Assembly (NCBI GenBank): GCA_001599755.1
Contig: BCHX01000001.1
Coordinates: 5,208,001-5,272,000, forward strand
Direction: 5' to 3'
Source: Gliomastix tumulicola
Lineage: Eukaryota > Ascomycota > Sordariomycetes > Hypocreales > Bionectriaceae
DNA length: 64,000 bases
The notes beneath the pieces were generated by a model. It was not told the DNA's origin, searched no databases, and worked only from the letters and a program-made list of their open reading frames with translations. Position numbers and translations under genes: made by a program. Below are positions 46,003-59,052 of the stretch, in pieces (the first letter of the stretch is position 1; each line of letters begins with the position of its first letter).

Positions 46003-47685
46003 GGTCTCTTCGCACGCGGAATAGGTTTTATGCTGTTTTGGTTAGTAAAGAAGAAAAAGAAATCGTCGTCGTGAGCATGCTCCATTCAGTAGAACGGAGT
46101 AGAGGCGAGCGAGACGGAGCGTATTCTTTTCTCGATGCCCATAGTCGACAGATAAGAAGGGTCGTCTCGGTTATTGTTGTTGTTTTTTTGTGTGCGCGTT
46201 GATTTCGTGATTGTCTGCCGGTGCTTGTCTGCTGTTCCCCGTCGTCCGCGGCTGCAATTTGAGCAAGAGGAGCCGTCTTGGGCGGTAGTGGTGTGTCGAT
46301 GAATCAGAAAGCAAGACAGCAGCCGATTATGATATCAAGTTCCGACACAGCATCGGCCCGAAGCACGAGACCAGGCCACACAAACGGGGGGGGGGCTTCG
46401 GCGAACGAGATCGGTCGCAATTTGATTCGCAGAGATCGATGGGCGGTCAAAGCCGGATGGCAGGTCGAACACGTCGGTCGCGCAAACTGGTGGACAAGTG
46501 TAACGGTGGGGGTGATGCAAAGCCAGACAGGCAAACGACAGGCTGATAAACGAGGTCGACGATGGGAGAAAAAAGAGGAGATCTGAGACAACACGCACGG
46601 GCGGCAAACGCAGGAAAAGGAAAAAAGAAACGAAAGGTATCAAGTAAAGATGAAGCAAAAACAGGAAAGAAAAAAGAGTGAATGTGCACCAGCCTAGCAA
46701 AGGAGAAGCAAGGACCGGCGGATCAAACAGACGAGACGATGATGATGGGGAAGGGAAGGGGAAGGAGACACGGAAGCTGAGGTGATGTTTCCCGAGATAT
46801 TGGTCATATTTCCAAATATTATGGGTACTTCTAGCCGCCGCGCAGTTGTATGGGGGCCGCAGGTACCTCGCTAATGCTGTAGCCCTCGGGCGGTTGTCAG
46901 GTCATCTACGAGTACCCTGGCAGGCGGCCGAATAAATACTTGAGTCATGGGGCCATACAATTTGGGTGTGTATATGTCTCAAGTATTTATTCGTCCGCTT
47001 GCCTAGACCCTTGCAGGGGCTGATCAGCGCCCGGCATCAGCAAGCGCCCAGATGCACTAGAGTATGAATTGTCCTACCCTAGACGATCGTGATCAAGAGA
47101 ATGCCATGTCAAAAGGTATAGATGGTCACAAACAAAACATAGGATGTGTCGCTGATCACTGTTCTGTCTCCTCCTCCGTCGAGGACCGGATGTAAGCCTG
47201 GCGGTACTGGGAGTGCTAGATGTTGAGGCGCTACCTGCTCATCTAATAGATCTGGTAGACAGTCAGCCTGACTACTAGTACTGATCCAGGGGCCTGGTCA
47301 CAAGTTCAAGCACGGGCACAACACGACACAGCAATCTGAAGTAACGTATTCGATTATTCAACTCAGCAGTCATAATCATCGCAATCGTAAAAGACTTTTC
47401 CTCTATGAACCCGAGTCTGAAAACCCAACAGCGAACCCTCCATAACAGACCAAATATCCAAAACTCCATGCGTGACACTAAAGCACAGCGTCTCGCGTCT
47501 CAAAGGATCAAGGTATAGACCACAAGGACTATGTACTATGATAAAAAGAGAAAATATAAAGGCCAACCCGTCCGAATCATGAACAGGTCATTGCCAGAGA
47601 AAGGTGCTCCCAAAAAGACCTGGAGCCACTCAAGCGAGTACAAGTTGAAATCAGAGGAAGCAGAACGATGGGTTCAGAAACGGGA
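46003..47685. other. 1.7 kb upstream of KAR9 / downstream of CTF1-like gene
   Basis: No gene was recognised. It contains an 85-bp inverted repeat at 46919-47003 and a short G run near 46386. The KAR9 promoter must lie at its left end. Confidence 0.4.
46919..47003. repeat. Inverted repeat with 26-nt arms
   Basis: Left arm 46919-46944 and right arm 46978-47003 match in inverted order at 24 of 26 positions around a 33-nt loop. The shared core is CGAATAAATACTTGAG. RNA from either strand would fold into a stable hairpin. It may be a MITE-like relic, a processed hairpin RNA or a binding site. Confidence 0.85.
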
Positions 47686-50600
47686 TTAGAAAACATGCTG
47701 TGTAGACATGTTGATATCCTCTCCACTACCAGGAGGAGGAAGAGAAGCAAAAGCGGCAGCAGCCGAGAAGTCAGCACTGTTCGTGTTGGCCTCCGCTGGG
47801 AACTGCAGCCACTGGTCGACGTCAAAGTCAGTACCAGCGACCGCATTCCAGTCGAACTCGTCGTGACCCTGCATAAAGTCGAGATCCATCGGCTCCATCT
47901 CGACATTCACCTCGTCCGAGGCACCGCTGGCACTTGGCGTCATGCCACCACCAAAGTCGGTATGCGGTGGCGAAGTCGCGGCAGACATGTTGCTGAGGTC
48001 GGCCACGTTGACGGTGTTGGGTGCGGCCGGAGGCTTGACACTCGAGCTGGCAGCGGGGCGAGGCTTCTCGTTGAAGAGCGACTCGGAGGCCGTCATGTAG
48101 GGCGCGTTCTCGGGTGGCGGTGTCTGCGCACTGAACTCGACAGGAACACGCTTCAGCATAGCCAGGGTCGACGGTGCCAGGTTGGTGTTGATGTCAATCG
48201 CCGCCTTTCTCAGTGCGGCGTCGAGGAAACCAGTGGCGTAGTCAGCCGCGGCATAGACCTCGCGCAGCTTGTCCATGACACGCATGCACTTGCGGAACCC
48301 CCGTGTAGCCCGTTCCCGAGCGTCCGAGACGGGGTTCTTCATCTCAAGCAGATGGATGATCATGGCGGGCAGAACGACCGTCACACCTGTTGTCGGCAGG
48401 AACCTCTCGAGATGGAAGTGGTGGAGCTCAGCCGCCATACGGGTGATGTGCATAGCAGCATCACGCACGCGCAGACGGGACATCTCCTGGACCTGGCGAG
48501 AAGTGGTCGGGGCCTGTGTCGGCGACGACGGCAAGAACTGCGGGCGGTGCAGAGCCGAGATGGTCGTGTAGTACACCATGTGCAGCAGCATGCGCTGCAC
48601 AGCGACGGTCGACTTGCCATTCTCGATATCCGTCGGTGTCAGTGTGCGGTACTGGCACACTGCAGGCAGCGACTCGGCCCAGGCCATGAGCTCCATATCC
48701 ACAGCATTGACGCTCTCGACGTTGTCAAGCTGCTTATTAGGGAACAGCATCATGGTGCTGTTGGTGGTGTTCTCAGGCTTCATCTTATCCCGGATGAGGA
48801 CCGAGTACTGCGTCTTGAGCATGTGGCTGATGCACAGGCAGAGCTGGGCCTTGGCGATGCACATGACGGCGAGCTCCTGCTGCATGTTGACGTCGCGCAT
48901 CACAGTGCACTCCGGCGGGATGACGTTGATGAAATCGGGCAGGGGCGCGATCTCGAAGTCAGACTCCTCCAGCATCGGCACATCGAAATCCTCATCCTTA
49001 ATTCTCGTCGGCCTGCGCATACCGAGCGCTATCAGGCGATCCCGCATGAAGCAGGACCACCATATCCGCTTCCACAGCTTCTGCTTCGTCGGAGACATGG
49101 TCGTCGACCCGGGGTTCCGATGCAGGCCAATAGTGTGAGCCAGAGAGATGGCGACGCCCATCCAGTGCCAGGTGTCCTTCTGATCATCCGGCGTCTCATA
49201 CCAATACGTCATGAGCAGGAGGGCCTGGACCAGAACCAGACGGTCAAGCTCGTAGTCGAAATCGTAGAGTAACTATAATTTTCACATGTAAATCAGTAAA
49301 AAGGCTCACATCACACCCGAGACGAGAGGTGTGGCATCAGCTTACCCTGGTCTTCTGAAAGAAGGCTTTCCGAGCTGCCTTTCGCGTCGAGTAGCCCGCC
49401 TCACGCAGGAGCTCAACATCGATGAAGGCGGTAGCCGAGAACATGACAGCCTGGTACAGGAACAGACTCGTCTGCCCGTTGAGGCCATCCCGACGACTCA
49501 CGATGCTCAGGAAGTCGTGCAGATCCATGAGCGGCATGTACGGGTGCACATACTCGACGTACGCCTGCAGCAGGGCGTTCTGCAGTGAGATGGGCGGCAG
49601 GGTCAGCGCGCCCTTGAGGTGCAGGTACGTCACGTCCTCGGCGGCGATCTTGGAGGGCAGGGGCCGGATGAAGGCCGGCAGCTGGGCGTTGGCGTCATGG
49701 TCCTCGAGCGAGCTGAGGAACTGGGCCGTGCGGTTGTCGCTGAAGAGCGTGTTGGCCTGGTTCACGAGCGTCGTGTTGGTGGAGGGCGACCAGGAGGGCT
49801 GGATGCGCGCGCTGGCGTCGGGCGCGGGCTGCAGCTTAGCGGTCAGGCCGGAGTCTCGTCGAAAGCCCGATCTCTGGTCTAGCGGGTTTCGGGGGTCTCG
49901 TGGTCAGCGAAAATACTTTGAAAATTTCATCGTGTCACGCGCGCACATGTGAAATCAAGGGTGTCCGTGTGTTGTGCGTCTCAATCTCCAAGGCTGCTCA
50001 ATTGGCATGTGAAAGCGGGCTCGTTCCTTCCACATGTCTGCTGAGGTGAGGCCTGGCTGATGACGAGGAGGGAGCAAGGGGGGTTCTTGCCCGTTTTAGG
50101 CAATTGTGGAGACAAGATGGAACTTGGAAGGGGGGGAAAAGGAGCCTCGAGGAAGGCGCAAGGTGGGTCCGCACACGGTGAGAAATGCGGAGAATCGGGG
50201 TACCTTCTCCAAATACTCAAGCGCCGGCATCGACACTCCACAGGAAAGGGGGAGGAGGGAGACGAGGAGACGGAGAGGAAGGGGACAGATGGGTATGAGA
50301 TACGTACAGAGGAGGTGAGGCTGGTGGGCAGACGACGAGAGGCCGGAGCCGTCGACGTCGCTGGACGATATCACGGAGCCGCTGCTCGGGCGTCGCAGGT
50401 CGGCGGCGCTGCTGATCGGCACCGGAACCGGGCGAGAGCTGTTCTGGCCGTTGACAGGTGGCTTGGAACGGATCAATTGGGCCTCGGGTGACACGCCGGA
50501 CTGCTGCTGATGCTGGTGCTGGTGTGACGACGGGTGGTGGTGGTGGGGGAGCTGCTGTTGGATCGGCTGCGGTTGTGACGATGACGACGACTGCTGCTGC

Positions 50601-51274
50601 TGCTGCTGGCCGTTCTGCTGCAGACCAAGGCTAGCGGTCATGAGATGTTTTCTGTGGTGAACATGAGTCAGCTCCCATCATCCAGAAGGAAATGAACAGC
50701 CTGCATGCGCAAGCACCATCGTGGTGGGATCAAGACAGGCGGCCCGATCCCCCAGGATTCAAGCCACACAGACGTAAGAAACGGCGGGAGAAAAAAAAGA
50801 ATGCACTCACTTCCTTCTCCGGCTCTCCTGCACAACGCACTGTAGAGGTCTCAAGTCAGCACCGAGTTTCTGCGCGTCCTGCAACTGGTAGACGGGGCGA
50901 TGACAAACCTCGACATTGTCCCACCGGCAGTTGCCACAGGGACTCTGCTCAACAACGTCGCACCGGACCTTGCGCGCGCGACACGAGACACAGGCGCGCG
51001 CGGCACGACGCTTCGTGTTCTTCTGCGCGTCGGCGGCCGAGGTCGACCCGCTGACCGAGTCGGACCTCTTCTTGCCGGCGGGCTTCCCCTTGTCGCCGGC
51101 GGGCTTCTTCGCAATGTCCGTCGTCGCTGATGCCGTCGGTGGCGTCGCCGTCGTCGTGGCGTTATTCGGCGAGGTAGAAGAGGCAGGCTGACCTGCTGCG
51201 TTCTGCGCTTCCGGCGGGGGCGAGCCCGCGACCGAGGTATCTGAGGCGTCTGACATGGCGTCTAGCTGATTCAT
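47686..51274 (-). CDS. ctf1: CTF1/FarA-type Zn2Cys6 transcription factor
   Basis: Best model has five exons: 50909-51274, 50811-50839, 50308-50651, 49346-49878 and 47686-49272, giving 952 aa. The zinc cluster has C95, C98, C105, C113, C116 and C123, and the RAARACVSCRARKVRCDVV block is that of cutinase factor CTF1-alpha and FarA. A 69-nt intron splits the cluster just before C123. A Gln/His-rich stretch follows, then the fungal-specific regulatory domain in exons 4-5 (YIHP-type start, WHWMGVAISLAHTIGLHR) and an acidic tail. In Fusarium and Aspergillus such factors switch on cutinase, lipase and fatty-acid-oxidation genes. The third intron (49879-50307, 429 nt) is long, and a small exon inside it cannot be excluded. 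A second Met at 51256 is an alternative start. Confidence 0.88.
50840..50908 (-). other. Stop-free in-frame intron within the zinc cluster
   Basis: 69 nt, donor GTTTGT, acceptor CTACAG. It reads through as 23 codons with no stop. Spliced: C116 to C123 are six residues apart, the normal spacing. Retained: the second intron codon is Cys, giving a spacing of seven, still inside the Zn2Cys6 range, but the basic QESRRRK linker is moved 23 residues away. Confidence 0.75.
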
Positions 51275-54200
51275 CTCGAAATTCTGTCGAGGGAGGTGCT
51301 TGTCGCCGCGCGAAATTTGTCTCTTCGCGGGGCCGAGGGTGACGGGGCAGAAAAAAAAATCGCCCAGGAACGTATATAATATAATGCTGTTAAATTGGAC
51401 AAGAAGGCCCGACAGCGTAAAAATTGCGCGCGCTTCTTATTAGACGGAATCGTAGAGCCCGTGACCGAGAGCGGATCAGGGCAGAGTGGCTGGTCTTTTT
51501 GGTGTCTGAGATTGTGAAGATCCGGATTTGGAAGCCCGAGTCGGTTTTTTTGTGCGTGAGAGGTAAAACTTGAAACTTTAGATCGCGACGTGAGGAGGAG
51601 GAAAAAAGGGTCGATCCGTGGACAAGAAGAAGAATAGAAGAAAGCGACAAGAAAACAAAATAATTGAGTGGAGAGGTGTCGTAAAGACGAAGCTTGAGCT
51701 ACTTCAGAGCATTCCAGGCAGAGGGACGAAGCTGGCCCTCCTGGAGAATTCGGACGAGAGAACAAGCGCCCTGGTCCTTGAGGAAAGGGCGAAGCGTCGG
51801 TATGTGAGTGAGCAGCACGTACCACCAGTGAGCAACAAGCGGCTGTGGTTTGCGTCTGGCGTCTATTCCCACAGTCAAGGGGACGAGATCAGGACTTGTG
51901 CAAATCCCAGAGACGCGCTCTTCTGCTTCTTCTTGAACACAATCAAGATTCAAGTGAAGAGAGAGAAAAATCCGGGGGTGGATAGGGTGGGGAGGAGGGG
52001 GGGTTGAGGATTATTATAACATGGCTCGTCGTTGGCCTTCGAGTCTCACACACGCACTCACTCACTCACACGCTCACGAACCTAACAAACGAAGCTCCAC
52101 CCCCCTCCCCAGCCCGGGCAGGTCCAGCAGAAGGTACATGCATGGGTCCTTTCATGGAGGGATGGATGGAGGGGGGGCGCGGCGCCGGTGGGCTTAGTAT
52201 GTGTGAGGAGCCCTACCTAGGCTAGAACGAGCCTGAGAGGCCCTGGGAAGGAGGAGGCTACGTCAACGCTAGCCATGCAAATGCACGCAACCCTGGACGG
52301 GCTCGTGCTTGGCTGTGATTGCCCTTTCGTAACATGTCGGACTGAAGAGGAACGGCAAAGACGGCTGAAACGGATGATCAAGATGCACGTCATCTAAATG
52401 CTACGCTGCTGCTTTTGCGCGCGCATACATGCATACATAATCTACATACAGCAGCAGCCCAAAAGAGCGCACCGAGGCACGATAAAGAGAAAGAGAGAAA
52501 AAACAGAGAGACGGACGAGCTGCGAGACCTCCGGAGCTGCGAGCGGCCACCGAAGGGGAGTATGTAGTTCATAAAATAGTCTTATTATTCATGGAACCTG
52601 AAGTCCCCAGCTGCGTTTCCTCGCTAGTCATAGCAGGCACACACCGTACGCCACACGGGTGCATCCTCCAGGTTTTCTTCATCAAGCGAAAGCCTCGAAG
52701 CCCAAGTTTCAGGGATCTTGCGAGGAGAGGACGGGTTCTTCCTGCAGCGCCCGTTACTTCTGCGTCCCTCCCACCCCCTCCTTTCCAAGACAAGGCCATG
52801 AAGCGAATTCCTCGGCATCGCTTTTCTGACAGGCAAGGCAAGGCAAAGCAGACATGGCCCTTCATCGCGATCACCCCCCCAAAACCCTGGAAAAACGAGG
52901 CCGGGTCCATGTGGAGCTCGTCAGCGCAAATGGTCTCGAAGTCTCGAGAACCAAAACAACTCTGGACCAGCTCCCGAGTCAGTCGGGGGCGCACGTACGT
53001 CCACAAAAAAACACACAATCACACATCCATGCGCTGGTTCCCCATCTCGATCTAAAAACTCGCTCGAGCTAGCGAATGGGTTTATTCGCTGTCTATTTGT
53101 ACAGTCCGGGCGGTCTAGACACAGCTGGGCTGCCCTTTCTCCCCTTGCCCCGGGGAAAGTCTGGTGATTAATGGCAAAAGAACGAAAAGGAGGGAGGGAG
53201 GGAGGGATGATGATGATGATTTTATGTCATACGATCGACCCAAGACCCTTTTCCCTCAGGGTACACAAGAGAATGAATGAGCAATGTATACGAGGCGCAA
53301 CTATGGATGTGTCGTTGGAGCTACTCGTCATGGCTGCCACCCTCCGGCCGGAAGGAAACGGTCATGGGTGTCCAGCCAATCAGAGCGCGCCTCGGCCGTC
53401 TCTCTTCGGCAACGTTCGGTTCGGCGGACTGGATGGGGCAAATGGCAAACTGGGACAATGTCGAAATAACGACATGCACAGGACTCATCCATAAGAACGG
53501 AACCACCCGGGATAGCGATGCGTCCTGCTCACCGTTCTTTTTCATTTCTTTCTTTACGATCGATCATAGAAGCAGATGCAAGAATGTGTGTGTGTGTGCT
53601 GTCCAACAGACAGAAAGAGTGTTGGCTAGGAGTCATACACCCGAGGCAAGACGGCCGGACGGAGCATCGGATCCGACAAGACAAACACGCAATGAATGGG
53701 CTGCACAAAGTCAATTCATCGGGCGCGTCTGACCTGCCTCACCGCAGGCACACACACCAAACATGCCCATGCATAACCTAATCGGAACACACCAAACAGC
53801 TGATCCCGGGAACCACCAGCATGTCTCTCTTCCCTGGGCCCCCTCTTGCATGCTTCCCCCTTCCCGCCCACCCCCCTCCCCTCCTCTATCCATCCATCCA
53901 TCCAAGTTCCTTAACCCCAAGTACCCAATCAGACGTCGGGCATTTTGCAAAAATCGAAATTGAACCTCCTGATCAAGTTTCTGTCATGCGCCTAAATCAC
54001 AGCCGATCCCACCACCCGAAAAAAGAAAGAAAAAACTTATCATCCATTCCACGGAGTACTCCATGGGGTCTCCACAACCAAGACTTGGCTCGCCTTCGGT
54101 CGCCGTTCGGTCTTCCGAGCTGCCACGCTGGAGGTGAGGTGTCTTCGGAATTGCTCTATGCCGCCCGGAATTCAAGAAATGGGATGATACGGATAATCCA

Positions 54201-56457
54201 TTATACAGTTTCGTTCTGATCCACTGCGGCCTCAGATGCCCGAACCCGCATGCTTCCCATGGGAGGGAATCCGAAGGGCGGATCGGGGCGGTACGGCGCC
54301 AAAAGGTTCTACCGTAATACGGATGGATAGCTGGAGGGGGAAAAGTCCAAACCGCCCCTTCGTCGTAACCAAGAATCCGTGACCCTTGTCTGAAAGCTGA
54401 CGGAAAGTTCCCGTGACCCCAAAAGGCCAGGGCGCTAGGCATTCACCGACACTCTCGGTGTGTCATGTGAGGCCCCCCCCAGCCGATAATTGGCTGTAGT
54501 TTGCGAGCCCGTTCTTATTAGCAACGATCCTTCGATGGGCACTGAGGGAGATGACTCCGACGAAAAAAAAAAAAACATCAATTTCCGTCCTTCATATGAC
54601 CAGAATGAGACAACTGAAAAAAGACCGCAAAAGCTGAAATGAATAAAAAACGGTCCGCATCCACAAATTACGGCCCCGCAATCGGTGCGGGGCCATGTCC
54701 AAGCCGCGGCTGTTCCACTTTTCTTCGTTTTCGTGTCCTCCGGATCCTCCGTCTCGCAGCTACTCGCCGCTTTTTCTCTTATCAGGGGAGCAGGTCGCGG
54801 CGAAGGGGGGGGGGAGAGCCGAGGCTTGTGCAGTCATCGATGAGTCGGAGGTAGTGCTTTCCGATGTCGCCGTGGGCAGGGCGTTAGAAATTGTTGCGTC
54901 ACCTGCGCCCGTATCGTTCAAATTCCCGGGTGGTGTTGTGTTGTCGTATCGAACTGCAGGAGGGCGATTTTGACGTAAAGATGGGATGGCATGCGTGATC
55001 TTCGAGCTCCGGCAATCAAACCCCGTAAATCATCGACGTGGCTTATCCTATCGATGGATGCGACATGCCCTTTTCCCTCTCTAATTCCCGTCTCTCACGT
55101 CGGGAGTATACACCTTCGTCGCGGCGATTCCAACCCGGCACCATATGTCCCCGGAAAACCTCCTCCCTCCTGTCTCTACCCTCAGCTTCCATGACCCGGA
55201 ATCGAAGTTGTTTGGTGTTTCCATCCCAGAAGCCTTGGAATGATCACATCCGAACCCTCGGCCCCGATCACCGACTGACTATTCTGTCGGAGGACCGCCG
55301 AGGAAGCATCGGGTCCGGCGCCGCCCCGCGTGAGGGGGATGTCCACAGCCACTGCCTCACAATTGGAACGACACACCCTCGGGATGGGCCATCCCGAGAT
55401 AAGCAACTGGTGAAGATAGCCAGAGCAGAGGTGAGCTGCACATTGGTTAGTGCCTGCATGTAGCCCGCGACGAGCCGTGGCCAGCCGCAGTTCTCCCCGT
55501 TCGTACTCCGTGCTCATCCCCGAGCAGCCTCATCCTCTTACAGCATCAACTGTCAAGATCACGACGAAACAAGCCATTATCTGTCCATGCAAGAAACAAA
55601 CAAGCCACAAACTCACCTGTGATTTAATGCGATCACCCTCCAGAGGAAAATGTCACCCGAAGTGCCTCATTTCGAGAGGTTTAGCCAATTGTATAGGGTA
55701 GCCTCGCAACACCCTCGGTTCTTACTTCGGTCGTACTCGGCTACACAGCTCTACGTCCGAGATGCATATCAACCCCCTCCCCTTCTCACCCTCGCCCGAT
55801 GCTACCCAGCTGGCTCTGCTCCTTTCCCTCTCCCCTGCTGAGCCTTTTCTCCCTCCCTGCCTCCCTCTCATCTCTCCCTCCATCCCCCCTCCCTGTGCTA
55901 CGAGAGCGGGAGTATGGAAGCTCAACGTCAACCTTGGGCGGGTGCCTGGATCGTTGATGCGATGCATCATCCCCTGTCGATGATAGCTCCGAGACATGGA
56001 TAACATGATCATTTGTTTTTGTTTATCATCCATCCCATGGAAACAAACACCACCTACTCCTGCGACGCGCCAACATCAATGGCAAACAAGCGCCACGATG
56101 GGACCAGAGGGAAGGGATGGCACTCTCAGGCTTGGGCAAGTATATCCGCCATCATCCAACTGCTTTCTTTACACTACCGCGCAGACATGTCTCACAAGGT
56201 AAGGACTCAAGGTAAAGTATAACGCGTCCCTCAAGGGGACGCAGGGATATCCATTGAATCGTCTCTCTATCGAAAGGGAAGAAGAAGGGAAAAAAGAAAA
56301 ACGGAAAAGAAAACAACGCCGACCCGGTCATATATCCAATCGACCGTCAAAGATCCGCCACGATATCGCGTCAATCCGCTGCGGCCCAAAGCCCAACAAC
56401 CCGATTACCACCAACTGTCATGCAACGTGTCATTCATGACCAAGACCGCACACCCTT
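51275..56457. other. 5.2 kb upstream of the CTF1-like gene
   Basis: No convincing gene on either strand. Near the CTF1-like start there is a TATATAAT-like AT-rich box (51373-51380), about 100 bp upstream of the ATG. Farther on there are CA-, GGGA-, GAT- and CCAT-type short tandem tracts and a perfect 8-bp stem at 54672-54694. The right end is the malic enzyme 3' flank. Confidence 0.45.
54672..54694. repeat. GC-rich perfect hairpin
   Basis: Stem GGCCCCGC/GCGGGGCC of 8 bp around a 7-nt loop, in non-coding DNA. Its surroundings show no tRNA or terminator. It could form in RNA or be a binding site. Confidence 0.7.
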
Positions 56458-58720
56458 CTACAGACGACCCTTAGCCTCAGAGAAGGAGACGGGGTCGTAC
56501 ACGCGCTGCTTGATGTAGTTCATCAGCGCAACGTCACCCCACTCTTCCCACTCAACCCACTGCTCCTCGGGAAGGGCAGAGACGCCATTCCGGCGCGCGG
56601 CCTTCATGACCTCACGGGCAACGATGAGACTGGCCTCACGCACACGCTCGATGCGGGGGTAGATGAGACCCTTGTGGATCTCGTCCGCGTTGAGAGACTT
56701 GGCCAGGGCGTCGGCCGAGGTGTACACCATGTCGTCAGTGACACGGGTAGCCTTGGCCAGGATGGCACCGAGACCGATGCCGGGGAACACATACACGTTG
56801 TTACCCTGGTTGGGGTGGTACGTGATGTTGCCGGCAGCGGACTCGACGGTGAGGGACTGGAAGGGGGAGCCTGAGGCAAAGATGACAGCGCCGTCGGTCC
56901 ACTTGATGGCCTGCTCAAACGTGCACTCGGCCTTGGTGAGGGGGTTGCTAAGAGGGAAGAGGATGGGACGACGACCGAGACCACCGGCGTCGACGGACGC
57001 CTTGAGAGCACGCACGACGGACTCGGTGAAGACACCAAAGGTGGCAGTCAGACCGACGAGAGCGCTGGGCTTGACATACTCGATGACTTCCTCGAGGGTA
57101 CGGAACTGGTGGCCGTGGTTGTCAGAGCGGGCAAAAAACTTCTTGTGCTCCGCAAGCTTGTCACCACGGTCCTTGGTAACGAGACCCTTGGTGTCAACGA
57201 GCCAGAACTTGTCACGAGCCTCGGACTCAGTCAGGCCCCTACGAGTGTAGTACTCCATGAGCTGCTTGGCGACACCGACACCGGCGGAGCCAGCACCCAT
57301 GAAGACGAGACGCTGCTCATCAAGAGGAACACCGGAGAGATCTACGGCACCGATGTATCTGCGACGACGACGTTAGCAACTCAGTCTGACGAACGAGTAC
57401 GATGGGATCCGTCTTACCCTCCAAGAACGACAGCACCAGTACCCTGGACATCGTCATTGAAGCACTTGTGGCTGTTCCTGTAACGGTCCAGGTACTTGAA
57501 GGCCTTCTCGGTCTCAAAGTCCTCGAACTGGACGACCATCTCAGGGTAGACTTCCTTGACGGCCGTCATGAACTCGTCCATGAACTCCTGCTGCTCCTGG
57601 ACAGAAGGACGCTTCTGACGCAGGCCTAGGTACAGAGGGTCCTTGAGGTTGGTCTCATTATCGGTACCGCAGTCGAGAACGATGGGCAGGGTCTTGTCAG
57701 GGTGGATGCCGGCGGCAGCAGTGTACAGCGCGAGCTTGCCAATCTGCGCGTGACATCGTTAGCGAAACGCCACCAAGAGCTGCGGGGGGATATCGAGGCT
57801 AGCAACTTACCGAGATTCCGACGCCGTTGATGCCGAGATCGCCGAGACCCAGGATACGCGAGCCGTCAGTGACGACACAGATCTCGGGGTTCTTGAACTG
57901 CCAGTTCCGGAGCATGGTCCGGATGGACTTGCGCTGCTTGATGGAGATGTACAGAGCCTCGGGGCGGGTGTAGAGGGTCGAGTACTGCAGGCAGACGTCG
58001 CCGATGGTAGGTGTGTAGACGAGGGGCATGAGCTCGCGGACGTTGTCCATGACGAGGCGGTAGAAGAGATCGACGTTCTGGTCCTTGATGGTGGACAGGT
58101 AGAGGTACTTGTCGATGTTGGTCTGGCGGGTGTGAATCATCTTCATGGCGCGCGCGCACTGGGCCTGGAGGCCCTCCATGGTATGGGGGATGAGGCCGGT
58201 GAGGTTCTTGCTGACACGCTCGTCGGGTGTGAAGGAGAGGCCTGCGGTAAGTTGTCAGTTGCTACTGTCTGGACGTGATACCATTTGACTCAGAGCCATG
58301 CTACTATATAGTCAATGCAGAACAGCATATTTCATTCGACTTACCCTTATTCCAGGCGGGCTCCCGGAGAACTTGGTAACCGCCAGCCATGGCTTCACCG
58401 ACGTACTCAGTGGCAGAGTGCTGCTTGACTTCTGTGTAGTGGTTCTGGGCGTATCCCCTGAGCTGGTCGAGCGAAGCTGCCTTGATGCCTTCTTCGATGG
58501 AAGTGAGGTCAACTGAGGACAGAGGGTTGAAGTCAGTCATCCTGCGACCGGAGAGCGAGAGACGCTTATTAGAGGTAGCGGTGGTGTGACCAGTAGTGGT
58601 GGAAAAGCGACCCGAGGCAACGGAGGAGGGGGAGCTTGACCGAGGTGTGGATACGACGGAGAAACTGCCGGTTGTTGAGGGAGGAATGCTAGTGGTGGTG
58701 TACTGAGTCTGGAAAGCCAT
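56458..58720 (-). CDS. Malic enzyme, probably mitochondrial
   Basis: Four exons (58345-58720, 57811-58241, 57418-57743 and 56458-57358) give 677 aa. Introns are 103, 67 and 59 nt, and all phases agree. Signature motifs are VYTPTIGDVC with the catalytic Tyr, the FNDDVQGTGAVV metal-site block, and the nucleotide-binding GAGSAGVGVA. The first 60 residues are rich in Ser, Thr and Arg with almost no acidic residue, which fits a mitochondrial presequence. The enzyme converts malate to pyruvate and CO2 with NAD+ or NADP+; cofactor choice cannot be told by eye. The frame stays open upstream to an ATG at 59083 that would add 121 residues, including a poly-Ala run. I prefer 58720 because the added part looks like translated microsatellite. 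Confidence 0.93.
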
Positions 58721-58734
58721 AGGGGAGGAGGGAT

Positions 58735-58860
58735 AGGTTGGGGTATGTATAGGAGGGGAGGAGGTAGTAGTAGTAGTGGTAGTAGGAGGAGAAGAGGTGG
58801 GAGGGGGAGTAGTAGTGGTGGGAAGAAGAGGAAGAAGAGAAGGTAGTTGACGACGCCTGC
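58735..58860. repeat. GTA/GGA-type imperfect microsatellite
   Basis: Purine-rich imperfect trinucleotide tracts upstream of the malic enzyme ATG. On the minus strand they read as Thr-, Pro- and Ser-coding runs if the far start at 59083 is used. Confidence 0.7.
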
Positions 58861-59026
58861 GACGTTGGTGATGGGACGTTAAATTAGATGAATAATAAAA
58901 GGAAGAATAGCACACACTCTGACTCGATGGCCTCGACCTGATGGAAGCGGTGGGGAGGACCGGGCGATTTATGAGATGAAGAAGAGCCTGTGACCCGGTG
59001 CCTGTTGCTCGGGTTGCTCGTGCTCG

Positions 59027-59052
59027 TGCTGCTGCTGCTGCTGCTGCTGCTG
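59027..59052. repeat. CTG/CAG trinucleotide repeat
   Basis: About 8.7 units. On the minus strand it would encode poly-Ala near residue 12 of the extended malic enzyme frame. Confidence 0.85.

Noticed and set aside
47668..49272. 534-codon open frame on the plus strand
   Set aside because: It is antisense to exon 5 of the CTF1-like gene and has no recognisable domain; strong codon bias on the coding strand opens the opposite frame.
50215..50250. Possible small exon inside the long third intron of the CTF1-like gene
   Set aside because: It has an acceptor- and donor-like border, but its length leaves the wrong phase for the next exon; the direct join keeps frame.
52569..53018. 149-codon minus-strand frame in the CTF1-like upstream gap
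   Set aside because: No similarity seen and its complement is also open; probably chance.
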